The notes: generated by a model not told the origin, from the sequence alone. Positions 47,098-56,290 are shown, numbered from the stretch's first letter. The stretch is DNA of 64,000 bases from Nocardia paucivorans NBRC 100373 (GCF_000308675.1 NZ_BAGE01000058.1:62001-126000), one strand, 5' to 3'. Made by a program: numbers and translations.

Positions 47098-49170
47098 TCA
47101 TTTCCCCTGCGCCTGTATCGCGGTGATGGCCACCGTGTTCACGATATCGGCGACCAGCGCACCCCGGGACAGGTCGTTCACCGGTTTGCGCAGGCCCTGC
47201 AATACCGGTCCGATCGCGACGGCGCCCGCGCTGCGCTGCACCGCCTTGTAGGTGTTGTTACCGGTATTGAGATCGGGGAACACGAAAACCGTCGCCCGGC
47301 CGGCCACCTCGGAGTTGGGTAGTTTGGCGTCGGCGACCGTCGGCTCGATGGCGGCATCGTATTGGATCGGGCCCTCCACCGGCAGTTCCGGTGCGCGTTC
47401 ACGAACCAGTTCGGTCGCCACCCGCACCTTGTCCACATCGGCTCCGCTGCCCGATTCGCCGGTGGAGTAGGAGAGCATGGCCACCCGCGGTTCGATCCCG
47501 AACCGTTGCGCGGTGGCCGCCGAAGAGATGGCGATATCGGCCAGCTGTTCGGAGGACGGGTCGGGGACCACGGCGCAGTCGCCGTAGGCGAGTACCCGGT
47601 CGGCCAGGCACATGAGGAAAACGCTCGAGACGGTGGAGACGCCGGGCGCGGTTTTGATGATTTCGAACGCGGGCCGGATGGTGTGCGCGGTGGTGTGCGC
47701 GGCGCCGGAGACCATCCCGTCGGCCAATCCGCGGTACACCATCATCGTCCCGAAATACGAGATATCGCCCATCATTTCCCGGGCACGCTCCAACCGCATG
47801 CCCTTGTGCTTGCGCAATTCGGTGTATTCGCGAGCGAATTCGTCCAGGTACTCCGAAGCACGCGGATCCAGCACCTCGGCGTCGGAGATATCCACGCCGA
47901 GTTCGGCGGCCCGGGCCCGAATCAGGGATTCGTCACCGAGGATGACCAAATCGGCGATCTTGCGCTGCAATACCCGTCCCGCCGCCCGCAGAATACGGTC
48001 GTCGTTGCCCTCGGGCAGGACGATCCGCTTCCGGTCTGCCTGTGCCCGTTCGATGAGCCGGTATTCGAACATCTGCGGGGTGACCACATCGGAAAGCGGA
48101 ACCCGCAACCGACGCAGGAAATCCCCGGCATCGACATGTTCTTCCATCAGCGCCAACGCGGTATCCACCTTGCGCGGATTACCGAGGGACATCCGCCCGC
48201 GGGTGCGGTGCGCGGCGCCGGCCGTCTCGTAGGTGCCGAGCGTGGTGGTGAGAATCGGCAACCGCGGTTTGAGACCCGACATGAGCCGTGCCACCGCCGG
48301 ATGCGGGAGCAGACCGCCGTTCATGATAATTCCCGACAGCGACGGAAAACCTTCCGCCTCATGGGCATTCACCACGCTGAGCAGCACATCCGACCGGTCG
48401 CCGGGCGCGATCACCACCACACCGTCGGATAATCGCTCCAGAATGTGTTCGGCCGTCATTCCGCCGACCAGTACCCGCAGCGCCTCCCGGTTCAGCAGTT
48501 CCGGGTCGCCGCTGTACATTTCCCCCCCGATCGCCTCGCACAGTTCGCCCATGGTCGGCGCGATCAGCAGCGGAACCTCCGGCAGGCTCCACGACGGAAC
48601 CCCGAATCCGGCCAGCACCGAACCGATTTCGGCCAGCTCCTGCGGCGCGCATCGGTTGGCGATGATCGCGACCAGCTGCGCGTGTTCCTGGGCCAGTTCG
48701 GCGGCACATACCTCGGCCAACCGACCCACCTCGTCGGGAGTGCGTCCGGCACCACGCAGCACCAACAGCACCGGAGCGCCCAGGTTCACCGCAATCCGGG
48801 CGTTGAACCGCAGCTCACTGGGACTGGCCACATCGGTGTAATCGCTGCCGATCACCACCACGGCATCGCAGACCTGCGCCACCTCGTGGTAGCGCATGAC
48901 GATCTCGCCGATGGCCGCGTCGGGGTCGGCGTGCACCTGCTCATAGGTCACGCCGACCGCCTGCCCGTAGTCGATATCGGCGGTGCTGTGCTCGAGCAGC
49001 AACTCCAGGATGTAGTCGGGTTCGGCATCCGACCGGGTTATCGGCCGGAACACCCCCACCCGCGCTGTGGTCGCGCACAGCATCTGCAGCACTCCCAGCG
49101 CAACCGTCGACTTCCCGGTATCACCCTCCGGGGACGCGATATACACACTGGACGCACCAACCTCGGCCAT
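47098..49170 (-). CDS. pta: Phosphate acetyltransferase
   Basis: 690 residues, the long three-domain form. The N-terminus is a BioD-like P-loop domain ('YIASPEGDTGKSTVALGVLQ'), a DRTGG domain follows (about residues 215-330), and the C-terminal 320 residues are the catalytic PTA_PTB domain ('IERAQADRKRIVLPEGNDDR', 'GLADGMVSGAAHTTAHTIRP', 'MLSYSTGESGSGADVDKVRV', 'VFVFPDLNTGNNTYKAVQRS'). It makes acetyl-CoA from acetyl phosphate and works with AckA encoded next. The regulatory N-terminus is standard in actinobacteria. fgd lies about 100 bases upstream on the same strand, as in mycobacteria. Confidence 0.97.
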   Translation of the reverse strand: MAEVGASSVYIASPEGDTGKSTVALGVLQMLCATTARVGVFRPITRSDAEPDYILELLLEHSTADIDYGQAVGVTYEQVHADPDAAIGEIVMRYHEVAQVCDAVVVIGSDYTDVASPSELRFNARIAVNLGAPVLLVLRGAGRTPDEVGRLAEVCAAELAQEHAQLVAIIANRCAPQELAEIGSVLAGFGVPSWSLPEVPLLIAPTMGELCEAIGGEMYSGDPELLNREALRVLVGGMTAEHILERLSDGVVVIAPGDRSDVLLSVVNAHEAEGFPSLSGIIMNGGLLPHPAVARLMSGLKPRLPILTTTLGTYETAGAAHRTRGRMSLGNPRKVDTALALMEEHVDAGDFLRRLRVPLSDVVTPQMFEYRLIERAQADRKRIVLPEGNDDRILRAAGRVLQRKIADLVILGDESLIRARAAELGVDISDAEVLDPRASEYLDEFAREYTELRKHKGMRLERAREMMGDISYFGTMMVYRGLADGMVSGAAHTTAHTIRPAFEIIKTAPGVSTVSSVFLMCLADRVLAYGDCAVVPDPSSEQLADIAISSAATAQRFGIEPRVAMLSYSTGESGSGADVDKVRVATELVRERAPELPVEGPIQYDAAIEPTVADAKLPNSEVAGRATVFVFPDLNTGNNTYKAVQRSAGAVAIGPVLQGLRKPVNDLSRGALVADIVNTVAITAIQAQGK

Positions 49171-49268
49171 ACCCAGCAGCCTAGCCGGGTCCCCCCGCCC
49201 CAGGCGCCGACGGCACGGGCGGGCCCCACACCGCCGCCGCCGGGCAGCGCCTATGGGTTACCGGACGA

Positions 49269-50279
49269 TCACACGCTCGCGCGCAGGCGGGGGGCCAGAT
49301 CGCGGGCGAAAAGATCCAGGAATCGGCGCTGGTCATGGCCGGGGGCGTGGAAGACCAAGTGGTTCAGTCCGGCGTCCAGGTAGGGCTTGATCTGCTCGAC
49401 GGCCTGGTCCGGGTCACTGGCAACGATCCACCGTTTGGCGATCTGCTCGATCGGCAGTGCGTCGGCGGCGGCCTCCATCTCGATCGGGTCGGTAATGCTG
49501 TGTTTCTGTTCCGGGGTCAGCGACAGCGGCGCCCAGAACCGGGTGTTCTGCAGGGCGAGTTCCGGGTCGGTGTCGTAGGAGATCTTGATCTCGATCATCC
49601 GATCGATATCGTCAACCGTGCGCTCGGCCTTGGCCGCGCCCTCGGCCAAGGCGGGCATGAGCTTGTCGGTGTAGAGCTCCATCCCCTTGCCCGAGGTGCA
49701 GATGAAACCGTCACCGGCCCGACCGGCGTAGCGGGCCACCAGCGGGCCACCGGCCGCGATGTAGATCGGGATACCGCCTTCCGGGACGTCGTAGATGGAT
49801 GCGCCGACGGTCTTGTAGTACTGCCCGTCGAAGTCCACCCGGTCGCCGGTCCACAGCTGCCGCATCAACTCGACCGCCTCGCGCAGCCGCGCGAACCGTT
49901 CCTTGAATTCCGGCCATTCGCCGAGGTAGCCGGTGGCGATCTCGTTCAGCGCCTCACCGGTGCCGATACCGAGCATCACCCGATTCGGATACAGACAACC
50001 CATGGTGGCGAAGGCCTGCGCGATCACCGCCGGGTTGTAGCGGAAGGTCGGGGTGAGCACCGAGGTGCCGAGCTGGATGCGCCGGGTGCGTTCGCCCACG
50101 GCGGCCAGCCAGGCCAGTGAGAACGGGGCATGTCCCCCTTTGTGCCGCCACGGTTGGAAATGATCGCTGATAACCGCGCTGTCGAGGCCGTGCTCCTCGA
50201 CCTGTACCGCCAGTTCCACCAACTCCCGCGGCCCGAACTGCTCCGCCGACGCCTTGTACCCGAGCTTGAGCTCACCCAT
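49269..50279 (-). CDS. fgd: F420-dependent glucose-6-phosphate dehydrogenase
   Basis: 336 residues, the same length as mycobacterial Fgd1 and very close in wording: 'LKLGYKASAEQFGPRELVEL', 'SDHFQPWRHKGGHAPFSL', 'LGTSVLTPTFRYNPAVIAQA', 'GTGEALNEIATGYLGEWPEF', 'RWIVASDPDQAVEQI'. It oxidises glucose 6-phosphate with coenzyme F420 and supplies F420H2 to the cell. ATG 50279 has GGAG about 9 bases upstream; the longer frame toward 50492 is not credible. It marks the organism as an F420 user. Confidence 0.97.
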   Translation of the reverse strand: MGELKLGYKASAEQFGPRELVELAVQVEEHGLDSAVISDHFQPWRHKGGHAPFSLAWLAAVGERTRRIQLGTSVLTPTFRYNPAVIAQAFATMGCLYPNRVMLGIGTGEALNEIATGYLGEWPEFKERFARLREAVELMRQLWTGDRVDFDGQYYKTVGASIYDVPEGGIPIYIAAGGPLVARYAGRAGDGFICTSGKGMELYTDKLMPALAEGAAKAERTVDDIDRMIEIKISYDTDPELALQNTRFWAPLSLTPEQKHSITDPIEMEAAADALPIEQIAKRWIVASDPDQAVEQIKPYLDAGLNHLVFHAPGHDQRRFLDLFARDLAPRLRASV

Positions 50280-50500
50280 CTGCGCCACTCCTATCGCTGC
50301 AGCTGTCGTCCGAACGTCACCGATCGCAACCCGTCGCGGCCGGACGATTGTTCCCGTTCCACGGTTGATCTCCACATCGCGCGACCTTTCGCCGGTCCGC
50401 CTTCGACCATAGCCGGCCGGCCCGACCGCTGTGTTATCGGTCTCATCCCGCACTCCGTACCGCCCGAACCTCACCGGTCCGGCGCCGCCCATGGCGCAGA

Positions 50501-51310
50501 ATGGTCGAGGTGACCACCGCCGACGATCGAATTCTGTCCTACCTCACCGATATGGACGGGGTGCTGGTGCACGAGGATCACCTGGTGCCCGGCGCCGACG
50601 AATTCCTCGCCGAGCTGCGCGCGAAGGAGATCCCGTTCCTGGTCCTGACCAATAATTCGATCCGCACCCCACGCGACCTGCAGGCCCGCCTGCGGCGTAT
50701 CGGTCTCGACATCCCGGAATCGGCCATCTGGACCTCCGCCCTGGCCACCGCCGACTTCCTGAACGACCAACGCCCGAACGGCACCGCCTATGTGGTCGGC
50801 GAATCGGGTCTGACCACCGCATTGCACGAGATCGGATACGTCCTCACCGACAGCGACCCCGACTATGTCGTCCTCGGCGAGACCCGCACGTATTCGTTCG
50901 AGGCGATCACCACCGCGATCCGGCTGATCGAGCGGGGCTCACGTTTCATCGCCACCAACCCGGACCCCACCGGACCGTCCCGCGAGGGCGTACTACCCGC
51001 CACCGGCTCCGTCGCGGCCCTCATCACCCGCGCCACCGGCCGCGAACCCTATTACGTGGGCAAACCCAATCCGCTGATGATGCGTTCGGCGCTGCGACGG
51101 ATCGGTGCGCACTCGCGGACCAGCGTGATGATCGGCGACCGGATGGACACCGATGTCATCTCCGGCCTGGAGGCGGGGATGCGCACAATCCTGGTCACCT
51201 CGGGTATCTCCACCAGGGCCTCGGCCGAGCAGTACCCGTATTGCCCGACCATGATCGTGGACTCCGTCGCCGATCTGGTCGGACGTACGTCGCAGCCGTT
51301 CGACGGGTGA
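50501..51310 (+). CDS. HAD-IIA family phosphatase (NagD-like)
   Basis: 269 residues. HAD motifs: 'YLTDMDGVLVHEDHLVPGAD' (motif I, nucleophile Asp), 'FLVLTNNSIRTPRDLQARLR' (motif II), and 'YYVGKPNPLMMRSALRRIGA' with 'VMIGDRMDTDVISGLEAGMR' (motifs III and IV). The large C2 cap lies between. NagD/PNP-like members hydrolyse small phosphates such as nucleotides or p-nitrophenyl phosphate. ATG 50501 or GTG 50510 may be the start. It converges on metZ, 0 bases from its stop, and is divergent from fgd. Confidence 0.9.
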   Translation: MVEVTTADDRILSYLTDMDGVLVHEDHLVPGADEFLAELRAKEIPFLVLTNNSIRTPRDLQARLRRIGLDIPESAIWTSALATADFLNDQRPNGTAYVVGESGLTTALHEIGYVLTDSDPDYVVLGETRTYSFEAITTAIRLIERGSRFIATNPDPTGPSREGVLPATGSVAALITRATGREPYYVGKPNPLMMRSALRRIGAHSRTSVMIGDRMDTDVISGLEAGMRTILVTSGISTRASAEQYPYCPTMIVDSVADLVGRTSQPFDG

Positions 51311-52525
51311 TCAGCCGAGCGCCTGCTCGAGGTCGCCGAGCAGGTCCTCGACATCCTCGAGACCCACCGAGATCCGCACGACACCGTCGGTCAATCCGAT
51401 CCCGGCCCGCCCTTCCGGTCCCATCGCCCGGTGAGTGGTGGTCGCCGGATGGGTTATCAGGGTTTTGGCGTCGCCCAGGTTGTTGGATATATCGATGATC
51501 TGGAGCCGGTTGAGCACCTCGAACGCGCGTTTCTTCGCATCGTGCTCGGACGCGGCCACTTCGAAGGTCACCACCGTCCCACCACCGCTCATCTGCGCGG
51601 TCGCCAAATCGTATTGCGGATGCGACTCGAGGAAGGGATAGCGCACCCAGTTCACCTTGGGGTGCTCCTCCAGGTACTGCGCGATCCGCAGGGCCGCGGA
51701 TGTGGAGTGCCGCACTCGCAACGGCATGGTTTCCAGACCTTTGAGCAGGGTCCAGGCGTTGAACGGACTCAATGCCGGACCCGTGTGCCGCATGAGGGTT
51801 TTCACCGGCCCCTCGATGTACTCCTCGGAGCCGAGAATGGCGCCACCGAGCACCCGGCCCTGACCATCGATGTGTTTGGTACCGGAGTACACCACCACAT
51901 CGGCGCCGAGTTCGAATCCGCGCTGTAGCAGCGGGGTGGCGAACACATTGTCCAGCACCACTTTCGCGCCCGCGGCATGCGCCAGCTCGGATACCCGCCG
52001 CACATCGACCAGGGTCTGCATCGGGTTGGCGGGGGTTTCGAAGAACACCGCGGTGGTGGGCACCGACAGTGCCTGCTCCCACTGGTCGAGGTCCTCACCG
52101 TCCACGAAGACCGTCTCCACTCCCCAACGGGGCAGGATCTCGTTGCACACCACGAAACAGGAACCGAACAGGCTGCGCGCGGCGACCAACCGGTCACCGG
52201 CGGACAAAAGCGCGCCCAAGGCGGTGAACACGGCCGCCATCCCGCTGGCGGTGGCAAAACACGCCTCGGCGCCATCGATGAGCCGCATCCGCTCCTGGAA
52301 GGTGGCCACGGTGGGATTGCCGTAACGGGAATAGACGAAGTGAGGCAACTCCCCGGTGAACGCGGCCTCGGCCGCTTCCGCGCTGGAATAGACGAACCCG
52401 GAGGTCAGATACAGCGCCTCGGTGGTCTCCTCGAATCCGGACCGCTGCAATCCACCCCGAACGCCGAGGGTGGCCGGGCCGACACCCTCCGGCAGCGGAC
52501 GCTCGAAGGCTCCGCCGCCGATCAT
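51311..52525 (-). CDS. metZ: O-succinylhomoserine sulfhydrylase
   Basis: 404 residues, PLP enzyme of the Cys/Met metabolism family. Makes homocysteine directly from O-succinylhomoserine and sulfide. Motifs: 'TLGVRGGLQRSGFEETTEAL', 'YSRYGNPTVATFQERMRLID', 'GMAAVFTALGALLSAGDRLV', 'VVLDNVFATPLLQRGFELGA', and the Lys in 'VVVYSGTKHIDGQGRVLGGA'. Start ATG 52525 overlaps the rhodanese stop by 4 bases. The two genes lie behind a SAM-IV riboswitch, so methionine supply is under SAM control. The rhodanese could provide or remove sulfane sulfur. Confidence 0.95.
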   Translation of the reverse strand: MIGGGAFERPLPEGVGPATLGVRGGLQRSGFEETTEALYLTSGFVYSSAEAAEAAFTGELPHFVYSRYGNPTVATFQERMRLIDGAEACFATASGMAAVFTALGALLSAGDRLVAARSLFGSCFVVCNEILPRWGVETVFVDGEDLDQWEQALSVPTTAVFFETPANPMQTLVDVRRVSELAHAAGAKVVLDNVFATPLLQRGFELGADVVVYSGTKHIDGQGRVLGGAILGSEEYIEGPVKTLMRHTGPALSPFNAWTLLKGLETMPLRVRHSTSAALRIAQYLEEHPKVNWVRYPFLESHPQYDLATAQMSGGGTVVTFEVAASEHDAKKRAFEVLNRLQIIDISNNLGDAKTLITHPATTTHRAMGPEGRAGIGLTDGVVRISVGLEDVEDLLGDLEQALG

Positions 52526-52938
52526 GACTGCCGCCAGGGCAATCCGAGGGCCCGCCAGCCCGCATGACCGCGATGCCCGTGTTCGTCGAGAGGTCCTTCG
52601 AAACCGTCGCTCACGTTGTAGGCGGGCTCGATGCCCGCGGCCGTGGCGGCCGCGGCGGCATGCGCCGAGCGCTGGCCGGAACGACAGAGGAAGAGTACGG
52701 GGGCGTCCGGTTTGCGACCGTCGAGCGCCTCGTTCAACTGGTCCAGGAATCGGTGGTTCGGGGCTCCGGTGCCGTCGACCCATTCGACCAGCACCGTCGG
52801 CCGGTCGAGTGCGCTGGTGTCGGGAACTCCGACGAACCGCCACTCCGCCTCGGTTCGTACATCCACCAGCACGGCGTCGGGATTGTCACGCAATATCTCC
52901 CATGCCCGCTGCGGGTCGATATCGCCTGCATAACTCAT
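52522..52938 (-). CDS. Rhodanese-like sulfurtransferase domain protein
   Basis: 138 residues from ATG 52938 (GGGAGG 9 bases upstream). Single rhodanese domain: 'PQRAWEILRDNPDAVLVDVR' and the active-site loop 'LFLCRSGQRSAHAAAAAT', with the catalytic Cys in 'CRSGQRS'. The tail 'GWRALGLPW' is common to the actinobacterial group found next to metZ (Rv0390 in M. tuberculosis). It probably moves sulfane sulfur in methionine/cysteine metabolism. It is the first gene after the SAM-IV riboswitch. Confidence 0.93.
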   Translation of the reverse strand: MSYAGDIDPQRAWEILRDNPDAVLVDVRTEAEWRFVGVPDTSALDRPTVLVEWVDGTGAPNHRFLDQLNEALDGRKPDAPVLFLCRSGQRSAHAAAAATAAGIEPAYNVSDGFEGPLDEHGHRGHAGWRALGLPWRQS

Positions 52939-52989
52939 TGATGGCACCTCCCTGCGAACCCGCACTTGCGCACGTCGGGTTCTGACGCA

Positions 52990-53076
52990 CGCCGGGTCGT
53001 CACCCGGAGCACCCCACCGCGGAGGAGGGTTGCCGACCAGCCAGCCGGGGCTTGACGCTGGTGCTCATGACCCTCA
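52990..53076 (-). promoter_or_regulatory. SAM-IV riboswitch upstream of the rhodanese-metZ operon
   Basis: Read on the minus strand from 53076, it opens with GGTCATGAG, continues 'CACCAGCGTCAAGCCCCGGC', 'TGGCTGGTCGGCAACCCTCC', 'GCGGTGGGGTGCTCCGGGTG' and closes with ACGACCCGG. This is the SAM-IV aptamer pattern known from Actinomycetales, with P1 formed by GGTCATGA and TGACGACC. Between it and the rhodanese ribosome site lies a further inverted repeat (GAACCCG/CGGGTTC, about 52960-52983) that may be the switching stem or pseudoknot partner. Binding of SAM should lower expression of the rhodanese and metZ. Confidence 0.9.
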
Positions 53077-53131
53077 GATGAGATTGCCCGGCCCGAGGTT
53101 GCCGTGTCAAACCACCGATAACAAGGGCCGG

Positions 53132-53626
53132 CTACGAGCGAACCGGCTGGTTACAGACCCGCCGGCCGGTATGGGCGCGGACCGGATGCCAGGTGTCGGT
53201 CACTGCTCGGCCGTCCACCGTGACGGTGACCTCGACCGTGGCCTCGTCGCCGGAGATCCGCAGGTCGTCGAGTTCGTCCACGGTGACGGCCTTTCCGGAT
53301 CCGTCGTTCTCCGACAAACCGACCAACGGCGACCGGGCCGGGTCGAAATCCGCACATACCGCGCCCTCGGGTGGGGTGAGTCCATAGCGGCCGCTCATCT
53401 CGGCGAAGTCGTAGACGGCGGCGACCACCCGCTCGGTCTCTGTGACATTTTTCTCAACGGGTGACCGGACGGCGGCGAGCACGATGCCACCCAATACGAG
53501 AATCGCGACCACCGCTGCCAGTACGAACGGCATCACCGACCGGGTCGGGTCACCGGCCGCGCGCTCGATGGGTCCGGTCGGGTCGGCGGCCTCCCCGGAC
53601 GGTATCTCGGGTTGCGCATCGTTCAT
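53132..53626 (-). CDS. Single-pass membrane protein of unknown function
   Basis: 164 residues from ATG 53626 (a longer frame begins at 53746). An N-terminal acidic/Pro-rich region of ~25 residues is followed by one hydrophobic helix ('PFVLAAVVAILVLGGIVLAA', residues ~32-52) and an exterior domain of ~110 residues with two Cys ('GAVCADFDPARSPLVGLSEN', 'TGRRVCNQP'), likely a disulfide. The fold resembles small lipocalin/NTF2-like secreted domains seen with many mycobacterial membrane proteins, but I cannot name the family. It ends 56 bases before the SAM-IV aptamer on the same strand. Confidence 0.75.
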   Translation of the reverse strand: MNDAQPEIPSGEAADPTGPIERAAGDPTRSVMPFVLAAVVAILVLGGIVLAAVRSPVEKNVTETERVVAAVYDFAEMSGRYGLTPPEGAVCADFDPARSPLVGLSENDGSGKAVTVDELDDLRISGDEATVEVTVTVDGRAVTDTWHPVRAHTGRRVCNQPVRS

Positions 53627-53810
53627 GACGACGATGATCCATGGTGCCCACGACGGACGGATTCGCCACCCCGATAGAATCGGTCCTGATCGCGGCCCTG
53701 CTCCGAGGCAGAGCGCCGTGATGGCACGGGAGTGCGGCGCCGCCATACCGATGGCCGGCCGTAGTGGCCGCGCCCGCGTGGCACCGCAAAGGTGCGTATC
53801 AGCCGCGCGT

Positions 53811-53829
53811 CAACTTAGCCTAAGCTAAT
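53811..53829. promoter_or_regulatory. DtxR/IdeR-like iron box upstream of fprA
   Basis: CAACTTAGCCTAAGCTAAT (53811-53829) contains the palindrome TTAGCCTAAGCTAA. Read on the other strand it is TTAGCTTAGGCTAAG, close to the IdeR/DtxR consensus TTAGGTTAGGCTAACCTAA. It lies 65 bases before the fprA ATG, where a bound iron repressor would block transcription when iron is plentiful. Confidence 0.75.
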
Positions 53830-53893
53830 AAAAGACTGCTCGTGCTGAGCCAGCTCATCAGATCCTTTCGACCGACAAGGGTGCGCGTAACAG

Positions 53894-55282
53894 ATGACCG
53901 AACAGATTGAGGCGACCCGCCCGCTCCGGATCGCGATAGTGGGTGCCGGCCCCGCCGGGATCTACGCCGCCGACGCGTTGATGAAATCCGATGCCGAGGT
54001 GAGCATTGATCTGTTCGAGCGGATGCCCGCCCCGTTCGGGCTGATCCGCTATGGCGTGGCCCCCGATCACCCCCGGATCAAGGGCATCGTCTCGGCCCTG
54101 CACAAGGTGCTGGACAAACCACAGGTGCGACTGCTGGGCAATATCGACTACGGCACCGATATCACTCTCGAAGATCTGCGCCACTTCTACGACGCGGTGA
54201 TCTTCTCCACCGGCGCCAATGCCGACCGGGCGCTGCCCATCCCCGGTATCGATCTGGAGGGTTCGTTCGGCGCCGCCGATTTCGTGTCCTGGTACGACGG
54301 ACACCCCGATGTGCCGCGTACCTGGCCGCTGGACGCGGAGAAGGTGGCGGTGCTCGGCGTCGGCAATGTCGCCCTGGACGTGGCGCGGGTGCTGGCCAAG
54401 ACCGGTGACGAACTGCTGCCCACCGAGATCCCGCCGAACGTGTACGCGGGTCTGAAGGCCAACAAGGCCGTCGAGGTGCACGTATTCGGCCGCCGCGGCC
54501 CGGCCCAGGCCAAGTTCACCCCGCTGGAGCTGCGCGAATTGGATCATTCGCCGACCATCGAGGTGATCGTCGACCCGGAGGACATCGACTACGACGAGGG
54601 CTCCGAGGCGGCGCGGCGGCATTCCAAGCAGGTCGATATGGTCGCCAACACCCTCGAGCAGTGGGCTATCCGCGACCAGGGCAACCGCCCGCACAAGCTG
54701 TTTCTGCACTTCTTCGAATCCCCTGCCGAGATCCTCGGGGAAAACGGCAAGGTCGTCGGACTGCGCACCGAGCGCACCCAGTTGGACGGCACCGGCAATG
54801 TCAAGGGCACCGGGAAGTTCACGGACTGGGAGGTGCAGGCGGTCTACCGGGCCGTGGGCTACCTGTCGCAGAACATCTCCCAGCTGCCATTCGACGAGCA
54901 GGCCGGTGTGGTGCCCAATGAGGCCGGGCGCGTCCTGATCGATGAGAACGCCGACGGCTCGGCCCGCTATATGCCCGCCACCTACGTCACCGGTTGGATC
55001 AAACGCGGTCCCGTCGGCCTGATCGGCCACACCAAGGGCGATGCCAACGAAACCGTGGCCTGCCTGCTCGACGACAGCCCTCGCTTCACCCCTGCCACCG
55101 ATCCCGACCCGGGCTCGGTCGTGGCGTTCCTGGAAGGCAAGGGTATCCCCTACACCACCTGGCAGGGCTGGTACCGCCTCGACGCCCACGAGCGTGCCCT
55201 CGGCGAGCCGGAAGGCCGCGAACGGGTCAAGGTCGTGGAGCGCGAGGACATGCTGCGGGCCAGCGAGCCGCACAAGGTCTAG
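53894..55282 (+). CDS. fprA: Ferredoxin/NADP reductase FprA (adrenodoxin reductase type)
   Basis: 462 residues. Moves electrons from NADPH to ferredoxins that feed P450s and other enzymes. Motifs: 'RIAIVGAGPAGIYAADALMK' (FAD), 'IDLFERMPAPFGLIRYGVAP', 'KVAVLGVGNVALDVARVLA' (NADP), 'VHVFGRRGPAQAKFTPLELR', and the C-terminal 'YVTGWIKRGPVGLIGHTKGD'. Length and wording fit mycobacterial FprA (456 residues). An iron box 65 bases upstream suggests induction under iron limitation. Two consecutive hairpins follow the gene. Confidence 0.95.
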   Translation: MTEQIEATRPLRIAIVGAGPAGIYAADALMKSDAEVSIDLFERMPAPFGLIRYGVAPDHPRIKGIVSALHKVLDKPQVRLLGNIDYGTDITLEDLRHFYDAVIFSTGANADRALPIPGIDLEGSFGAADFVSWYDGHPDVPRTWPLDAEKVAVLGVGNVALDVARVLAKTGDELLPTEIPPNVYAGLKANKAVEVHVFGRRGPAQAKFTPLELRELDHSPTIEVIVDPEDIDYDEGSEAARRHSKQVDMVANTLEQWAIRDQGNRPHKLFLHFFESPAEILGENGKVVGLRTERTQLDGTGNVKGTGKFTDWEVQAVYRAVGYLSQNISQLPFDEQAGVVPNEAGRVLIDENADGSARYMPATYVTGWIKRGPVGLIGHTKGDANETVACLLDDSPRFTPATDPDPGSVVAFLEGKGIPYTTWQGWYRLDAHERALGEPEGRERVKVVEREDMLRASEPHKV

Positions 55283-55317
55283 ACAGTTCCACGTCTCCGT
55301 CATGCGTGAGTCCGTCG

Positions 55318-55360
55318 GCGGTTCGCCCATCACCCGGGACGGGGACGGTGGGCGAACCGC
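55318..55360 (+). terminator. 12-bp perfect hairpin downstream of fprA
   Basis: GCGGTTCGCCCA (55318-55329) is fully complementary to TGGGCGAACCGC (55349-55360), 36 bases after the fprA stop. No T tract. Confidence 0.7.
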
Positions 55361-55367
55361 ACCGGTG

Positions 55368-55388
55368 GGGGCCGGTCACGCCGGCCCC
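55368..55388 (+). terminator. Second hairpin downstream of fprA
   Basis: GGGGCCGG (55368-55375) pairs with CCGGCCCC (55381-55388) around a TCACG loop, directly after the first hairpin. Together they isolate fprA from the amidohydrolase gene at 55439. Confidence 0.65.
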
Positions 55389-55438
55389 GACCGCGCCACC
55401 GCTGGTGGTGTCATCAAACGCTGAGGCATCCTGTACCC

Positions 55439-56290
55439 GTGTTCGACGCCCATGTGCACATCATCGATCCGCGGTTCCCGCTGATCGAGAACGAGGGCTA
55501 CCTCCCCAAGCCGTACACCATCGCGAACTACCGGCGGCGTATGTCCCGCTTCGAGTTGAGTGGCGGCGCCGTGGTCAGCGCCTCCTTCCAGGGCAACGAC
55601 CAGAGCTATCTGCGAGCCGCGCTCGCCGAATTGGGGCCCGGTTGGGTGGGGGTGACCCGGCTCGACCTGGACGCCACGGATGAGGAGATCCTCGACCTGC
55701 ACCGGGCCGGAGTGCGCGCGGTACGTTTCAATCTCAAGCGCGCCGCCACCGATATCGCGACCATGACCCGGCAGGCTTTGCGTGCCTACGATCTGGCGGG
55801 CTGGCATGTGGAGATCTACGTCGACGGGCAGATGCTCGCCTCACTACAGCCGGTGATCATGAAACTGCCCAAGGTGTCGATCGACCACCTCGGCATGTCG
55901 GACGAGGGTCTGCCGTATCTCCTCGATCTGGTGGACCGCGGCGCACGGGTGAAGGCGACCGGCTTCGGCCGGGTCGAGATGGATGTGGCCACCACCTTGA
56001 GCCGTATCCACGCCGTGAACCCGGAAGCCCTCATGTTCGGCACCGACCTCCCCGGTACCCGCGCCCACCGGCCGTTCCGCGACCGGGATGTACAACTGAT
56101 CTGCGATGTCGTGGGCAGCGATATGCACGCCGTCCTGGAGGACAACGCCCGTGCCTTCTACGGTCTGCCCGCGATCGAGCGGCCCATCGAAGATCCGAAC
56201 CCTACGCTGCCGCTGCTGCTTCCACCGATCCCCGACGAGGGACCGAGCCCGAACGACGGCAATACCCGGCCCCTGCCGATCGTGGAATAA
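55439..56290 (+). CDS. Amidohydrolase family 2 protein
   Basis: 283 residues, metal-dependent TIM-barrel hydrolase related to 2-pyrone-4,6-dicarboxylate lactonase and other TIM-barrel dicarboxylate hydrolases. It opens with 'MFDAHVHIIDPRFPLIENEG' (the HxH metal motif is 'HVH'), and carries 'RAGVRAVRFNLKRA', 'VSIDHLGMSDEGLPYLLDL' and 'ALMFGTDLPGTRAHRPFRD', in which the Asp is the catalytic metal ligand. The Pro-rich tail of ~30 residues is unusual. GTG 55439 has no ribosome site and may be leaderless. The substrate is probably a lactone or a small carboxylic acid. Confidence 0.85.
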   Translation: MFDAHVHIIDPRFPLIENEGYLPKPYTIANYRRRMSRFELSGGAVVSASFQGNDQSYLRAALAELGPGWVGVTRLDLDATDEEILDLHRAGVRAVRFNLKRAATDIATMTRQALRAYDLAGWHVEIYVDGQMLASLQPVIMKLPKVSIDHLGMSDEGLPYLLDLVDRGARVKATGFGRVEMDVATTLSRIHAVNPEALMFGTDLPGTRAHRPFRDRDVQLICDVVGSDMHAVLEDNARAFYGLPAIERPIEDPNPTLPLLLPPIPDEGPSPNDGNTRPLPIVE

